Below, one piece after another: positions 8,971 through 21,904 of a stretch of DNA of 64,000 bases. Source of the stretch: Thermothelomyces thermophilus ATCC 42464 (taxonomy: Eukaryota > Ascomycota > Sordariomycetes > Sordariales > Chaetomiaceae); assembly GCF_000226095.1 (NCBI RefSeq), contig NC_016474.1, positions 3,782,001-3,846,000 of the forward strand, written 5' to 3'. Below the pieces are notes generated by a model. That model made no database searches, was not told where the DNA came from, and worked only from the letters and a program-made list of their open reading frames with translations. The position numbers and the translations under genes were made by a program. Numbering within the stretch: position 1 is the stretch's first letter; each line of letters starts with the position of its first letter.

Positions 8971-11925
8971 CTAGCTGCCGTGGTCCATATTCCTCAGCGC
9001 CTCCCGCACAAGACCCTCCGCCTCGGCAATCACGTCCTGGCCTCTTCGCCAAGTATACAGCTTCACCCCCTGCGCATCCAGCGTCTGGTGTGCCCTCGCC
9101 AACCGCATCAGCCACAAGTCCACCTTCTTGTTGACAGCTGCGGCGGCAGCCGCGCCGTTGGGAGGAGTCGCTGAATCTGCAACGCCGGCAGGATATCCGC
9201 CTGGCATTGCAGAGAGAGACTCTGCATCGGATACGTCTGGGATGTGGTCGTCGCCCGTACTGCGTGGCTGCTGCATCGCCGGGGCAGTGCCGCGGCGGCG
9301 TCGAGGAGGAGGTGGTGGAGGGGTTGGCTTTGAAGTGTTGGGAGGAGGCGTGCCCGCAGAGGTCCGTGGACGAGCAGGCAAGCTATGACCGCCTCCAGTT
9401 TCGGCAGAGGTGGTTCTCTGACTGTTGGTGCTGCTGCTATCCGATGGGGTGCTCCGCAAGGCCGCAGGTTTGACGGGCCGCGGAGGTGGTGGTTTTCGAC
9501 GGGCAACGTCTGAGCTCGACCCATCAGGTCCCAACGCGTCCCGGTTATGTTCTCTTCCACAGAGCCTCTCGGTCGCTGCAGTGCTAACGATAGGATCCGG
9601 CTCGCCAAAGTCGATCAGGTTTCCCATGATAGGTCCCGAATTAGCCGGCGAAGCCGTCACTCGAGGAGGAGGAGGAGGAGGAGGAGGAGGAGGAGGCACT
9701 GGTGGTTTCCTTTCAAACTGATCGCCGACCGAGCGGGCGCCCGGCATGGCTTTGGCGTTCCCTTGTATGCTCCGCTGTCCCGGATTCACGCTGAATGAAG
9801 AATCAAAGAATCCCGTCTGCGCAGGAGTGGTGACGTCGCGGATGAAGATGGCCAAGATGCGGCCAGGATTGGCCACGGCAAGCTCGGTATAGACCTCAAG
9901 ATCCGCCTCGCCGCTGTCGCCAACGAGAAGGAACCTTCTTTCTGGAAAGTCCCTAATGATGGCCTCCAGTGTGCCCTTCTTTCTCTCCGCAACGGGCTCG
10001 AATATCCCTTGCAGCATGCCGCTATAGTGCTTTAAATGCATGGAGCCCTGAGGCAGTCCGGCCGTGTGAAGGAACGTCGCCAGAACTGGGTACAGCTGCC
10101 ACGGGCTGTTTGAGCAGTAGTGCAACTTGACGCCCATATCGTGCATCTTGTTGTACCATTTCTCGACCCCATCGACAGTCAAATCCGCCAGGTCGCGCAC
10201 GAGCGCGTTCCTGAAAATCTCTCGGGCGCCCATCGAGATATTGGACTGTTTGATCGTGTCGTCGACGTCGCTGATCAGACTGATCCCCTTCTGGCCGGTA
10301 ACCTCGATGGGCCGGATGGCTGAGAGGTTCTCGTTCGCTATGACCCTGACCTCTGTTGGGACAAACTCGAGGGGCACCCGGACGTTGAAGTGCCCGGAAT
10401 CGTCTGTCGTTACTGTATGCGACCGTGACTGCTCCTCGTTGTAGAAGAACATGGTGATTGGTACTTGGACCAATGGCGTGGTCATGAACGGTCCCAGGCG
10501 TGCCATGAGGTTCGCGTTGGCAACCGCGAGCTCTTGCTCCGTCATGTCCAATTGTGGCGCGGTGGGCGTTCTCGCGGGCAAGCTGGGCGACGCCGATGGC
10601 GACGCAGCAGAAGCCTGGTTGTTCCCATTGGAACCACCGGGGGGTTCGCTGTACCCTCCCCTGTTCGCAACCTCCTTCTCGTCCTGTCCTCGCTTCTCGA
10701 TTTCTTGAGCTTCCCGCGCTACCCTCTGCTCCTCGGTCACCTCCTCATCCGATTGAATTGTGGGCGCCGGGATCCCGCTCAGCTTCCTCGCGAGCGCAAC
10801 CAGCATACGGTTCCGTCGTGTCATCGGCCCCTTGTTGGGCATGTATATCCACCCCCTGACGTCGACGTCGACCACGGCCTTCTCGTCCTCCGCTCTCGAC
10901 CACTCCAGCTTCCAGTACTCCTCCTCGCTCATCCCGTACTGGCCAGGCCGCGGTCCGTCTCGGCCGCTGCCGAGCCCTGTGACATGCTTCTTGGCGTACG
11001 TCGGAAAGAGCACCATTTGCTCATCCCCATTGGTGACAATCGAGACGTTCGGGAACGCGCCGGGAATCGACACCTGCGCCCCCGTCATGTCCACCCCGCG
11101 CGCCCGCGTGTTGCTGTACTGCTCCTTGAGCTCGCTCGCGGCCGCCACTCCGGCGCGGTACACGCTCCCGGCGACCGCGGCCAGCCTCTTCCGCCTCGAT
11201 CCGCGCTCGGGCGCCGGGCTGCCCGAGCCCGAGCCCGTCCCGTACGGCCCGTACCCATACTTGGACCCGCCGTACCCGCCGCCATACTGATTTGGCATCT
11301 TCCCTACACGGTGCGGCGCCGCCGTAGCACGGCCCCCTGCCTCCCCGTGTGGCTCTCCTTCTACTGGCGCATACGCACGCGCGTGCTCCGCCGTGCCGCA
11401 CCCTGAAGCAGCAACAGCAGCAGAAGAAGGAGGAGGAGGAGGAGGAGGAGGAGGAGATGATGAAAAAGCCGGTGACGGCGACGACGACGACGGTGGTGGT
11501 GGTGGCGGCGTCGGCGGCAGCGCCCCGCGTAACAAAAGCCTTCGACCCTGCCCCAGCAGCTGCCGCCTCACCAGTTCCACAATCCGGCTGCTGCTGCTGC
11601 TGCTGCTGCTGCTGACCCCAGCAGCGCCAGCACCACCAATGCTCTTCCTGTGCCGCCTCTTGCGCTGTCTCTCGACAAGGAACCTGTATATGCGGCTCTG
11701 CAGGCGGTACTTGTAACTCGAGAGAGTGTCGAGGTGAAAGCGGAGGAGGCGCTCCCGGTAGCGGGCGCGGAGGGACGGCGGGACGAGGTAGCGGAGCAGT
11801 GAGGCTCGAGGGTGTGGGCGAGGTTGCAGCAGAGGGCGCGGGGGGAGTGCGAGGCGTTTGGGTCGAACTGGCGGCGGCAGTTTCGAGGGAGCCAGGGTGC
11901 TTTGCTTGGTTGAAGTCCTAATCAC
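8971..11925 (-). CDS. app1: App1-type phosphatidate phosphatase (actin patch protein), 5' end unresolved
   Basis: Yeast App1 is a Mg-dependent phosphatidate phosphatase that works at cortical actin patches. The frame carries the HAD-type catalytic motif DVDDT (residues 553-557 counted from 11925), followed by YSGMLQGIFEPVAERK and VGDSGEADLEVYTELA, which define the App1 catalytic domain (DUF2183). Upstream is the family's N-terminal block (KRLAAVAGSVYRAGVAAASELKEQY); downstream are polyproline tracts suited to SH3 partners and a conserved C-terminal helix (DLWLMRLARAHQTL...). The first codon at 11925 is GTG, not ATG; the frame stays open further upstream to a stop near 12020 with no ATG. The first in-frame ATG is at 11298 (MPNQYGGG), which would give about 775 residues. 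The 209 residues before it look coding (Arg/Leu/Tyr-rich helix, then Ser and Pro runs), so an upstream exon is possible but I could not find it. Confidence 0.85.
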   Translation of the reverse strand: MIRTSTKQSTLAPSKLPPPVRPKRLALPPRPLLQPRPHPRASLLRYLVPPSLRARYRERLLRFHLDTLSSYKYRLQSRIYRFLVERQRKRRHRKSIGGAGAAGVSSSSSSSSSRIVELVRRQLLGQGRRLLLRGALPPTPPPPPPSSSSPSPAFSSSPPPPPPPPPSSAAVAASGCGTAEHARAYAPVEGEPHGEAGGRATAAPHRVGKMPNQYGGGYGGSKYGYGPYGTGSGSGSPAPERGSRRKRLAAVAGSVYRAGVAAASELKEQYSNTRARGVDMTGAQVSIPGAFPNVSIVTNGDEQMVLFPTYAKKHVTGLGSGRDGPRPGQYGMSEEEYWKLEWSRAEDEKAVVDVDVRGWIYMPNKGPMTRRNRMLVALARKLSGIPAPTIQSDEEVTEEQRVAREAQEIEKRGQDEKEVANRGGYSEPPGGSNGNNQASAASPSASPSLPARTPTAPQLDMTEQELAVANANLMARLGPFMTTPLVQVPITMFFYNEEQSRSHTVTTDDSGHFNVRVPLEFVPTEVRVIANENLSAIRPIEVTGQKGISLISDVDDTIKQSNISMGAREIFRNALVRDLADLTVDGVEKWYNKMHDMGVKLHYCSNSPWQLYPVLATFLHTAGLPQGSMHLKHYSGMLQGIFEPVAERKKGTLEAIIRDFPERRFLLVGDSGEADLEVYTELAVANPGRILAIFIRDVTTPAQTGFFDSSFSVNPGQRSIQGNAKAMPGARSVGDQFERKPPVPPPPPPPPPPPRVTASPANSGPIMGNLIDFGEPDPIVSTAATERLCGREHNRDALGPDGSSSDVARRKPPPPRPVKPAALRSTPSDSSSTNSQRTTSAETGGGHSLPARPRTSAGTPPPNTSKPTPPPPPPRRRRGTAPAMQQPRSTGDDHIPDVSDAESLSAMPGGYPAGVADSATPPNGAAAAAAVNKKVDLWLMRLARAHQTLDAQGVKLYTWRRGQDVIAEAEGLVREALRNMDHGS

Positions 11926-12485
11926 GTAGTTCCCGCAAGGAAGCTGTATCGCTGTTTTGTTTGTGCGAGAGTCGTCGTGAGCTGACGAGATATGGTGTTT
12001 TGCGATCAGTTACTGACGGGAGGGAACCTTGGCGGATGAGCTAAGTGTGGGTGGTGGGTTCCAGGGCTCCCACTTCGGTACCGAGGTGCCTGGTGCCTGA
12101 TGCTGGATTACTTTTGGCAGGCTCTAATACCCAGAGAATGGCTTCAAATCCAGACTGCAAGAGGAAACTTCGATGCCGATAACAAGGTTTAGAATGCCAT
12201 GTTCGGAAAGCTGAGCTGGGTCTAGCCGGCAATTGCCTCTTTTTAAGTTGGCTGCCTTACTATCTGGTCATAACGTACTGTACGGATTACACCCGCTGCA
12301 GCATTTAGCGGCGGAAGGAGACCGCAACAGGGGTCTCACAGTACCGAGCATATCCCTCTCCACATCCACTACGGAGTCACTGCCCTTTTCTAACGCTCAG
12401 AGGCATGGCTGATTGAAACTCGACCATCGACCAACATCAGCACAAGACAAAATCAACAATGCATTAATCTGGATATCACCGACAG
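11926..12485. other. Intergenic region between drs1 and app1
   Basis: About 560 bp holding the app1 promoter and perhaps a missing first exon, plus the drs1 3' UTR. A short ATG-led frame on the minus strand near 12330 (MLGT followed by GTGAGA) could be a first exon, but no matching acceptor convinced me. Confidence 0.4.
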
Positions 12486-15219
<2,734 letters not shown>

Positions 15220-15502
15220 CTTGTCCTTTCTTGTTGGAAAGGAAATTGGCAGTGCAACGGATTGTGCACCGTCAATTCGAGGCCGCTGGTTCCTGCGAAT
15301 CGCAAGTCGTGATGGCGGGGCCTGCCAGAGGGCATTTACATGGCGAACCACGGCCGAAATTTTTGGGACGGATAGGCGATTGGGACTTTTTCTGCCGGGC
15401 GGTGAAGAGGCGGCTTGTGGTGGGTTGCTCGGTGGGTTAGCGGCCGAGCTGCCCACTGTGGGGTCGCTACGGAAAGATATCTCAGGTAACGGGCTACTTG
15501 TA

Positions 15503-15532
15503 CGGAGGTTGGCCCAGAAAGTCCATCCCCCA
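15503..15532 (+). repeat. Left terminal inverted repeat of the mariner-type element
   Basis: Begins CGGAGGTTGGCCCAGAAAGT; all 30 bases match the reverse complement of 62566-62595. Weaker similarity (GATGCCAAG against CATGCCAAG) continues for about 20 bp inward. Confidence 0.95.
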
Positions 15533-15719
15533 TCCCAGGATGCCAAGGTCTTGGCATACAGTATAGTCAGCTGACACTGCAATAGACACTTACACACCTT
15601 TTTACCAACCCGACTTCCAGACTTATCCAACACTTCAAAACTAGGCTTATTTTAAGCATTTGAAACAGCATTCAATTCGCTATTTTACTTGCAATCAAAG
15701 GAGGTCAATTTACCAGCAG

Positions 15720-16550
15720 TTATGTCGCTTTCCTCTGGCCTAACTACTTCTAAGTCTGTTGCTGACGTCTTCCACGTATTAGGTACTCCAGCTCTCCCTA
15801 ACGAAGTCTATCTTCCTCGGTCCGTCTCTAGATATCAGCTTCTAACTTAGCTTCCTTTTTAGCTCTCGATTTCTGACACTATTCGCGCTATATCTGAAAG
15901 CCCGGCTCCTCTTCTCCTGGTGGTAGAGGGTCAGGAATACTACCCTCCTTATATTCGTTTCCTCCAGCCAGTCTTATTACCTACTTAACATTCCCTTAGA
16001 CTCTTTTAATATACCGTTACAACTGTTCGATTAGAAGCTCCCTCCATTGCTTTGACTAATCTTTCTCTAGCTGAATCCGAGAGTTTGAAAGCTTCCGTTT
16101 CCTATATAACTATTTCATCCTCGCCTATACAGGCTTAATTGTATTAAGGTTAGGTGAGTTTGGTGGCCATTTAAGGACCTCAAACTTTGCTTCCTCCTAA
16201 AGCTAACGGTTCTATCGAGACGTATAAGTATTGGCGTTATCTTCTTATATAATATAAACCGGGCCGTACTTCCTTCGGAGTTTCTCTATAAAAGGAAGAA
16301 ACAGGGGAAGTAAGACTTCCTATTGGTAACGTATCTAGTCAATCCCTCCTTTCCCCTGACGGACCTGCTTACTAGTTTTTGTAGTATATCTCTACAATGG
16401 CTTACGACCTCCTTTTCCTACTAGCATTAGCTTCTTTATCTTTATCTCTATCTCCTAGAGCTACCGATCTTCCTCCTTATAAGCCTAGTTATATTTGTCT
16501 ATTAGTTCTTGATACCATGTTATCATCTTTACTAACTCTTTTAGCTAATA
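15720..16550 (-). pseudogene. Transposase, C-terminal part (catalytic D2 and third acidic position)
   Basis: Read from 16550 leftward, the frame shows ITWYQELIDKYN, then the DNA motif with the second catalytic Asp at 16241-16239, then WPPNSPNLN, the Tc1/mariner box near the third acidic residue. Exactly 34 residues separate this Asp from the third position, where AAG (Lys) now stands instead of the usual Glu, a G-to-A change. Many TAG/TAA codons lie where Trp/Gln/Arg are expected. A charged tail runs to a TAA at 15722-15720. The antisense frame starting at 15721 (MSLSSGL...) is a shadow. Confidence 0.85.
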
Positions 16551-16972
16551 TGTCACGGAAATATACATGCAGATACCGCCTAAGCCACTAGCACAAACAG
16601 GCCAATCAAGCCGAAGGAATAATAGACCAATCAGGATAGGATCACACTTAATAAGAAATGATCCTAGCAAAGGATCACTAGCTCACGACATAAGCCAGGT
16701 AAGCTAGTATAGAGGATCACCACGACTACTAATAATCCTAGAATTATATATAGATAGTCACTTGTTATAGTGGATTCTAAGAGTTTACTAGTAATAGTAA
16801 CTTATAATTATAGTACTTATACCAAGCATTGTTAACTACTATAAGAGACAACTCTAGTATTATTATAAACCCTTTAGCTTTACCAAATCCCTTAGACAAC
16901 CTATACACTTGTCCTGCTTTACCTACCTTTGTCTAAACCCTTTTAGAAGAAGTCTAAGTTAGGTTCGTCATA
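16551..16972 (+). repeat. E1 5' LTR (type A, 422 bp)
   Basis: Starts TGTCACGGAAATATACATGC and ends GTTCGTCATA, the last CACA changed to CATA. A TATATATAGAT box lies near 16746. Confidence 0.92.
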
Positions 16973-19189
16973 CGTTGCTATTACTCCTTTTGTTCTATTA
17001 TATTTAGAACGGAGGTAACTTCGACCTTGATATCGATATAGCTATTAACGTCATGGCCGAATAGCTGCTTACCTAGCTTAGTTAACTCTATTAGCAAATC
17101 TAGGAGTTAGACTAGAGAGATAAGGCTACTTAAGCTCGAATCAAGGAACTCGAGAACGGTGAAAAGCACTTATAGAAACTAGTTAATAAGGCCTATACTA
17201 AAATCAAGGCATTTGAGGGCGCTAAAGCGAGCTATATTAAGATCGAACTACCTAGTAAATATAGAGGAACTAAGAAAGATCTTGTAAGATTCCTAATAAA
17301 CCTCTGATCCTACTTCTGGCTTAATAACGACAAGTTTCCGGATGACAAAGCTAAAGTCCTCTATATAGCTATAAGACTAGAGGGTAAGGCACTTAGATAG
17401 TTCGAGCCTATATAGAACGATTATCTTACTAAGAAAGATAAAGATAACTAAGACGCGTTTATATAAGTAGTCTTTTGATTCTATAACGGTTTCGAAGAAG
17501 AGCTTTAGAAGGTTTTTAGCGATAAAGATAAGAAGATTTATATATAAGAAAGACTTACTAATCTCTAATGGATTAAATTAGTAGCCTCCTATATTATATA
17601 GTTTAGATAGAATATACTTAAGTCTTAGCTTAATAATAAGGCGTTAATATAACTATTCTATAATAGCTTAAAAGAAAAGGTTAAAGACAAGCTATATAAA
17701 TATAATTAGCCTAAGACTTTAGACGAATATATTATATAGGCTATTAAAATCGATGATTGACTCTATATATAGGAGTAATAAAAATAAGACTAAATGAATA
17801 GAACTATAGTTAAGGCTAATAATAAGAAAAAGCGAGTATACGTTAGTACTTTATATAGGATATACCCTAGAGCTATAGATATAGATATAGCATAGAAGTA
17901 AGACTAGAAGAAAATAACCAAAGACAAGTCTAATGTTACCTACTATAACTATAGAAAGAAAGGGCACTATAAGCAAGAATGTCGAAGCCCGAAGAAAGAG
18001 TAGAAGACAGTCCCTAGAAAGGAAATTACGGTTATCGATAAAACTACTAAGGACGTTATCGAAGTAGCGGCTACGAGCTACAAAGACAAAGGTAGTAATA
18101 TAGATAGTCTTAGACACGATAGTAATGGTAAAGACGAACAAGCACTATACTCTAAACTAGTTATTATAGACCTAGAGACAGGTCTTGCCAAATAGGACAC
18201 GGCAAGAGAGTATATACCGACAATTTCGATTCTCCTAGCCTTAAGGCAGTAGGGTTTTATAGTTATATAGAGGCGGGACAGATCGTAGACAACCGATACC
18301 TAAGGAATTAAAAGACCTAAACCTAATATTCTATTCCTCTAGGAATAAATCGAATGGTATTATAATGAAGTTTTCCGACTCAATATAGAACTATATAAAC
18401 GGGATAAGCGCTTAACTTGACTTACTTAGTAGAGTAATAAGATAAGAAATAAGATAAGGGAACTCTAACGTATTATAGAAACTATTAAAGGAGAATAGCC
18501 TATAATATATAATAGGCCTAATAGCTATATTAAATGTTTTAACGACTAGTAACTTAGTAACAATATATAGAACCTAGAGTACTAGTTTATATACGCGAAC
18601 CGTAGAAAAGATAAATATATATAGGAAAGCTACTAGAAGAAATATTCCTACCTTAGCGTTAGGGTACCTATAGTCTATATATAGTAAGAAGGATTTAGGA
18701 AAGAATTCTAATACCTCCTAGATAACGCTATACGATTACACCCTTAATACAAGGCATATATATAAGTGCCCTAGTTCTAATATATAGTATACAAATGTCG
18801 AGATTACTTTTATAACAAATTCGAAAATAGTCACTAGCCAACCCGATAAGGAAATAAGGACAAAAGCCTCCGCCCTATAGAATAGGTCTACGATATAGGA
18901 AACAAAGCGGCCGAATTGCTCTAGAAGATCGAAGCCTATAATTTAGAAGGCATTACGATAGTTCTAAGACAAGCCTAGCCTAGGCACTACAGAACAGGAC
19001 AAGATATATAGGACTCGTGCTAGAGTAACGACTACCTCTATTATATAGATAAAAAGAAATCGCGAATTCGGGAGCTTTAGATAAAGCTATAGCATATACG
19101 ATAAGAAGTAGAACAGACTTAATAGTAAGAAGCTATAAGTACTTAATAGCTTATAGAAATAAGTATAATTAACGAAGCCGCTATTAGCT

Positions 19190-19615
19190 TGTCACGGAAA
19201 TATGCATGCAGATGCTGCCTGAGCCACTGGCACGAACGGGCCAATCAAGCCGAAGGAATGATGGACCAATCAGGACGGGATCACGCTTAGCAAGAAACGA
19301 TCCCAACAGAGGATCACTGGCTCACGATATGAGCCAGGTGAGCCAGTATAAATGATCACCACGACTGCTAATGATCCTAGGAGTATATATACATGTAAAT
19401 AGTCACTCGTTATAGTGGACTCTGGGAGTTCACCAGTAGTAACAATCACAATCACAGTACTTATACCAAGCATTGCCGATTACTATAAGAGACAACTCTA
19501 GTGTTGTTGTGAACCCTTTGGCTTCACCGAATCCCTTAGACGACCTGCCTGCTTGTTACGTTCACCTACCTCCGTCTGGACCCTTTCAGAAGAAGTCTGA
19601 GTTGGGTTCGTCACA
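19190..19615 (+). repeat. E2 5' LTR (type A, 426 bp)
   Basis: TG...CA ends (TGTCACGG...TTCGTCACA). It differs from the 3' LTR at about 20 sites by eye, all transitions. TATATATA at about 19384-19391; proposed transcript start 19435. Confidence 0.95.
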
Positions 19616-19617
19616 CG

Positions 19618-19628
19618 TTGTTACCACT
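19618..19628 (+). other. E2 candidate self-priming primer-binding site
   Basis: TTGTTACCACT, 2 nt after the LTR. It is the reverse complement of AGTGGTAACAA inside the LTR, which in this copy reads AGTAGTAACAA (19435-19445, one G-to-A). No tRNA-type TGG follows the LTR. Confidence 0.65.
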
Positions 19629-19642
19629 CCCTTTGTTCTGTC

Positions 19643-21904
19643 ATGGTTCAGAACGGAGGAGACTTCGACCTCGACATCGACATAGCTACCAACGTCACGG
19701 CCGAACAGCTGCTCGCTCAGCTTGGTCAACTCTAGCAGCGGATCCAGGAGTTAGACCAGAGAGACAAGGCTGCTCAAGCTTGAATCAAGGAACTCGAGAA
19801 TCGTGAAAAGTACTCGCAGAAGTTAGTTAACGAGGCCTATGCCAAAATCGAGGCACTCGAGACTGCCAAGGCGAGCCGTATTAAGATCGAACCACCTGGC
19901 AAATACGGAGGAACCAAGGAGGATCTCGCAGGATTCCTAACAAACCTCCGATCCTACTTCCGGCTTAATAACGACAAGTTTCCAGACGATAAAGCCAAAG
20001 TCCTCTACGTAGCTACGAGACTAGAGGGCAAGGCACTCAGATAGTTTAAGCCTACGTAGAACGACTATCTCACTAAGGAAGACGAAGACGAACGAGACGC
20101 GTTCATGCAGGCAGTCTTCTAATCTTACGACCGTTTCAAAGAAGAGCTTCGGAAAGTCTTTAGCAACAAAGACGAGAAGATTCATACGCAAGAAAGACTC
20201 GCCAATCTCCGACAGACCAAGTTAGCAGCCTCCTATACCGTATAGTTCAGACAGGACATGCTCAAGTCTTAGCTTAATGATAAGGCGTTAATGTAATTGT
20301 TTTATAATGGCCTGAAGGAAAAGGTTAAGGACGAGCTATACAAGTACGATCGGCCTGAAACCTTAGACAAATATATCGCGTAGGCCATTAGAATCGATGA
20401 TCGACTCTACGTACGAGAGTAGCAGAAACGAGGTCAAATAAACGGAACTACGGTTAAGGCCAACGACAAGAAAAAGCAGGCGTACATCAGTACTTTGTAC
20501 GGGACACACCCCGGAGCTATAGATATGGACGTAGCGCAGAAGCAGGACTAGAAGAAGACGACCAAAGACAAGTCTAATATTACCTACTATAACTACGGAA
20601 AGAAAAGGCACTACAAGCAAGAATGCCGGAGCCTAAAGAAAGAATGGAAACCAACCCCTAGAAAGGAAATTGCGACCATCGACGAAACCACCAAGGACGT
20701 TATCGAAGTAGCGGCCACAAGCTACGAAGACAAGGGCAGTGACACGGACAGTCTCGGACACAACGGCAACGGTAAAGACGAACAAGCACCATACTCCGAA
20801 CTAGTCACTATAGACCTAGAGACAGGTCTTGTAGAATGGGATATGGCAGGAGAATATGCACCGCCAGTTTCGATTCTCCTAGCCTTAAGGTAGTGGGGTT
20901 TTACAGTTACGTAGAGGCAGGATGGATCGTGGACAACCGATACCCAAGGAATCGAAAGACCCGGACCTAATATTCTATTCCTCTAGGAACGAATCGAATA
21001 GTACCGTAACGAAGTTTTCCGACTTAACACGGAACTGCGTGAACGGGATGGATGCTTGATTTAACTTGCCTACTAGAGCGATAGAATGAGGGACGAAATA
21101 AGGGAACTCTGACGAATCATAGAAGCTATCAAAGGAAAACAGCCTGTGACATATAATGGACCTGATAGCTATACCAAGTACCTTGACGATCAGCAACTTA
21201 GCTACGACGTACGGAACCCGGAATACTAGTTTATATATACGAACCGCGGAAAAGACAAACGTACGTAGGAAAGCTACTAGAAGAAATACTCCTATATTAG
21301 CACTAGAGTACCTATGGCCTATATACAATGGGAGGGATTCGGGAAAGAATTCCAATACCTCCCAGGCGACGCCACACGACTGTACCCTCGACACGAGGCA
21401 CATGCACAAGTGCCCTGGTTCTAGTGTGTGGTATACAAATGCCGATATCACTTCCGCGACAAATATGAAAACAATCATTGGCCGACCCGACAGGAAAACA
21501 GGAACGGAGGCTTATGCCCTATAGAATAGGTCTACAATGCAGGAAACAGAGCGGCCGAATTACTCTAGAAGATCGAAGCCCGCGATTTAGAAAGCGTCAC
21601 GGTAGTTCTAAGACAAGCCTAGCCTAGGCACTACGGAACCGGACGGGACATATGGGACTCGTGCTAGAGTAACGATTGCCTCTATCACGCGGACGAAAAG
21701 AAATTGCGAATTCGAGAGCTTCAGATGAAGCTATGGCACGTACGACGGAAAGTAGAACAGACCTAATGGTGGGAAGCCGTAAGCACCTAATGGCTTACAG
21801 AAATGAGCACGATCGACAAAGCCGCTATCAGCCGAATAACCAAAGAGGTTAGTACTGACCTAGGAAACGGGTTAGGGCCCTTCGAGGGGCCTAGAAACCA
21901 TTAA
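19643..21904 (+). pseudogene. gag: E2 gag, 753 codons, with long C-terminal extension
   Basis: ATG 19643 (MVQNGGDFDLDIDIATNVTA) to TAA 21902-21904. N-terminal coiled coil (EQLLAQLGQL..IKELENREK), a capsid-like part (KYGGTKEDLAGFLTNLRSYF, DDKAKVLYVATRLEGKAL), then a zinc-knuckle remnant near 20580-20625 in which Cys codons became Tyr (YYNYGKKRHYKQEC). Another ~430 residues follow, with several Trp/Tyr-rich motifs and a coiled coil, before the stop. That is unusual, since the knuckle normally sits close to the end of Gag. The same 753-codon length is found in E3, E4 and E6. Stops such as TAG and TAA replace Gln/Trp codons throughout. Confidence 0.85.
21876..21891 (+). promoter_or_regulatory. 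GC hairpin at the gag/pol overlap (possible frameshift element)
   Basis: GGCCCTTCGAGGGGCC can form a 5-6 bp stem closed by a TTCG-type loop, about 10 nt before the gag stop and at the point where the pol frame (-1) opens. Also at 29524-29539 (E3), 39272-39287 (E4) and split by E6 in E5. Confidence 0.4.

Noticed and set aside
15721-16560. Protein-like frames on the + strand (MSLSSGLTTSKSVADVF..., MAYDLLFLLALASLSLSL...)
   Set aside because: The minus strand here is the C-terminal half of the mariner-type transposase, with the DNA and WPPNSPNLN motifs; the + frames are its shadow.
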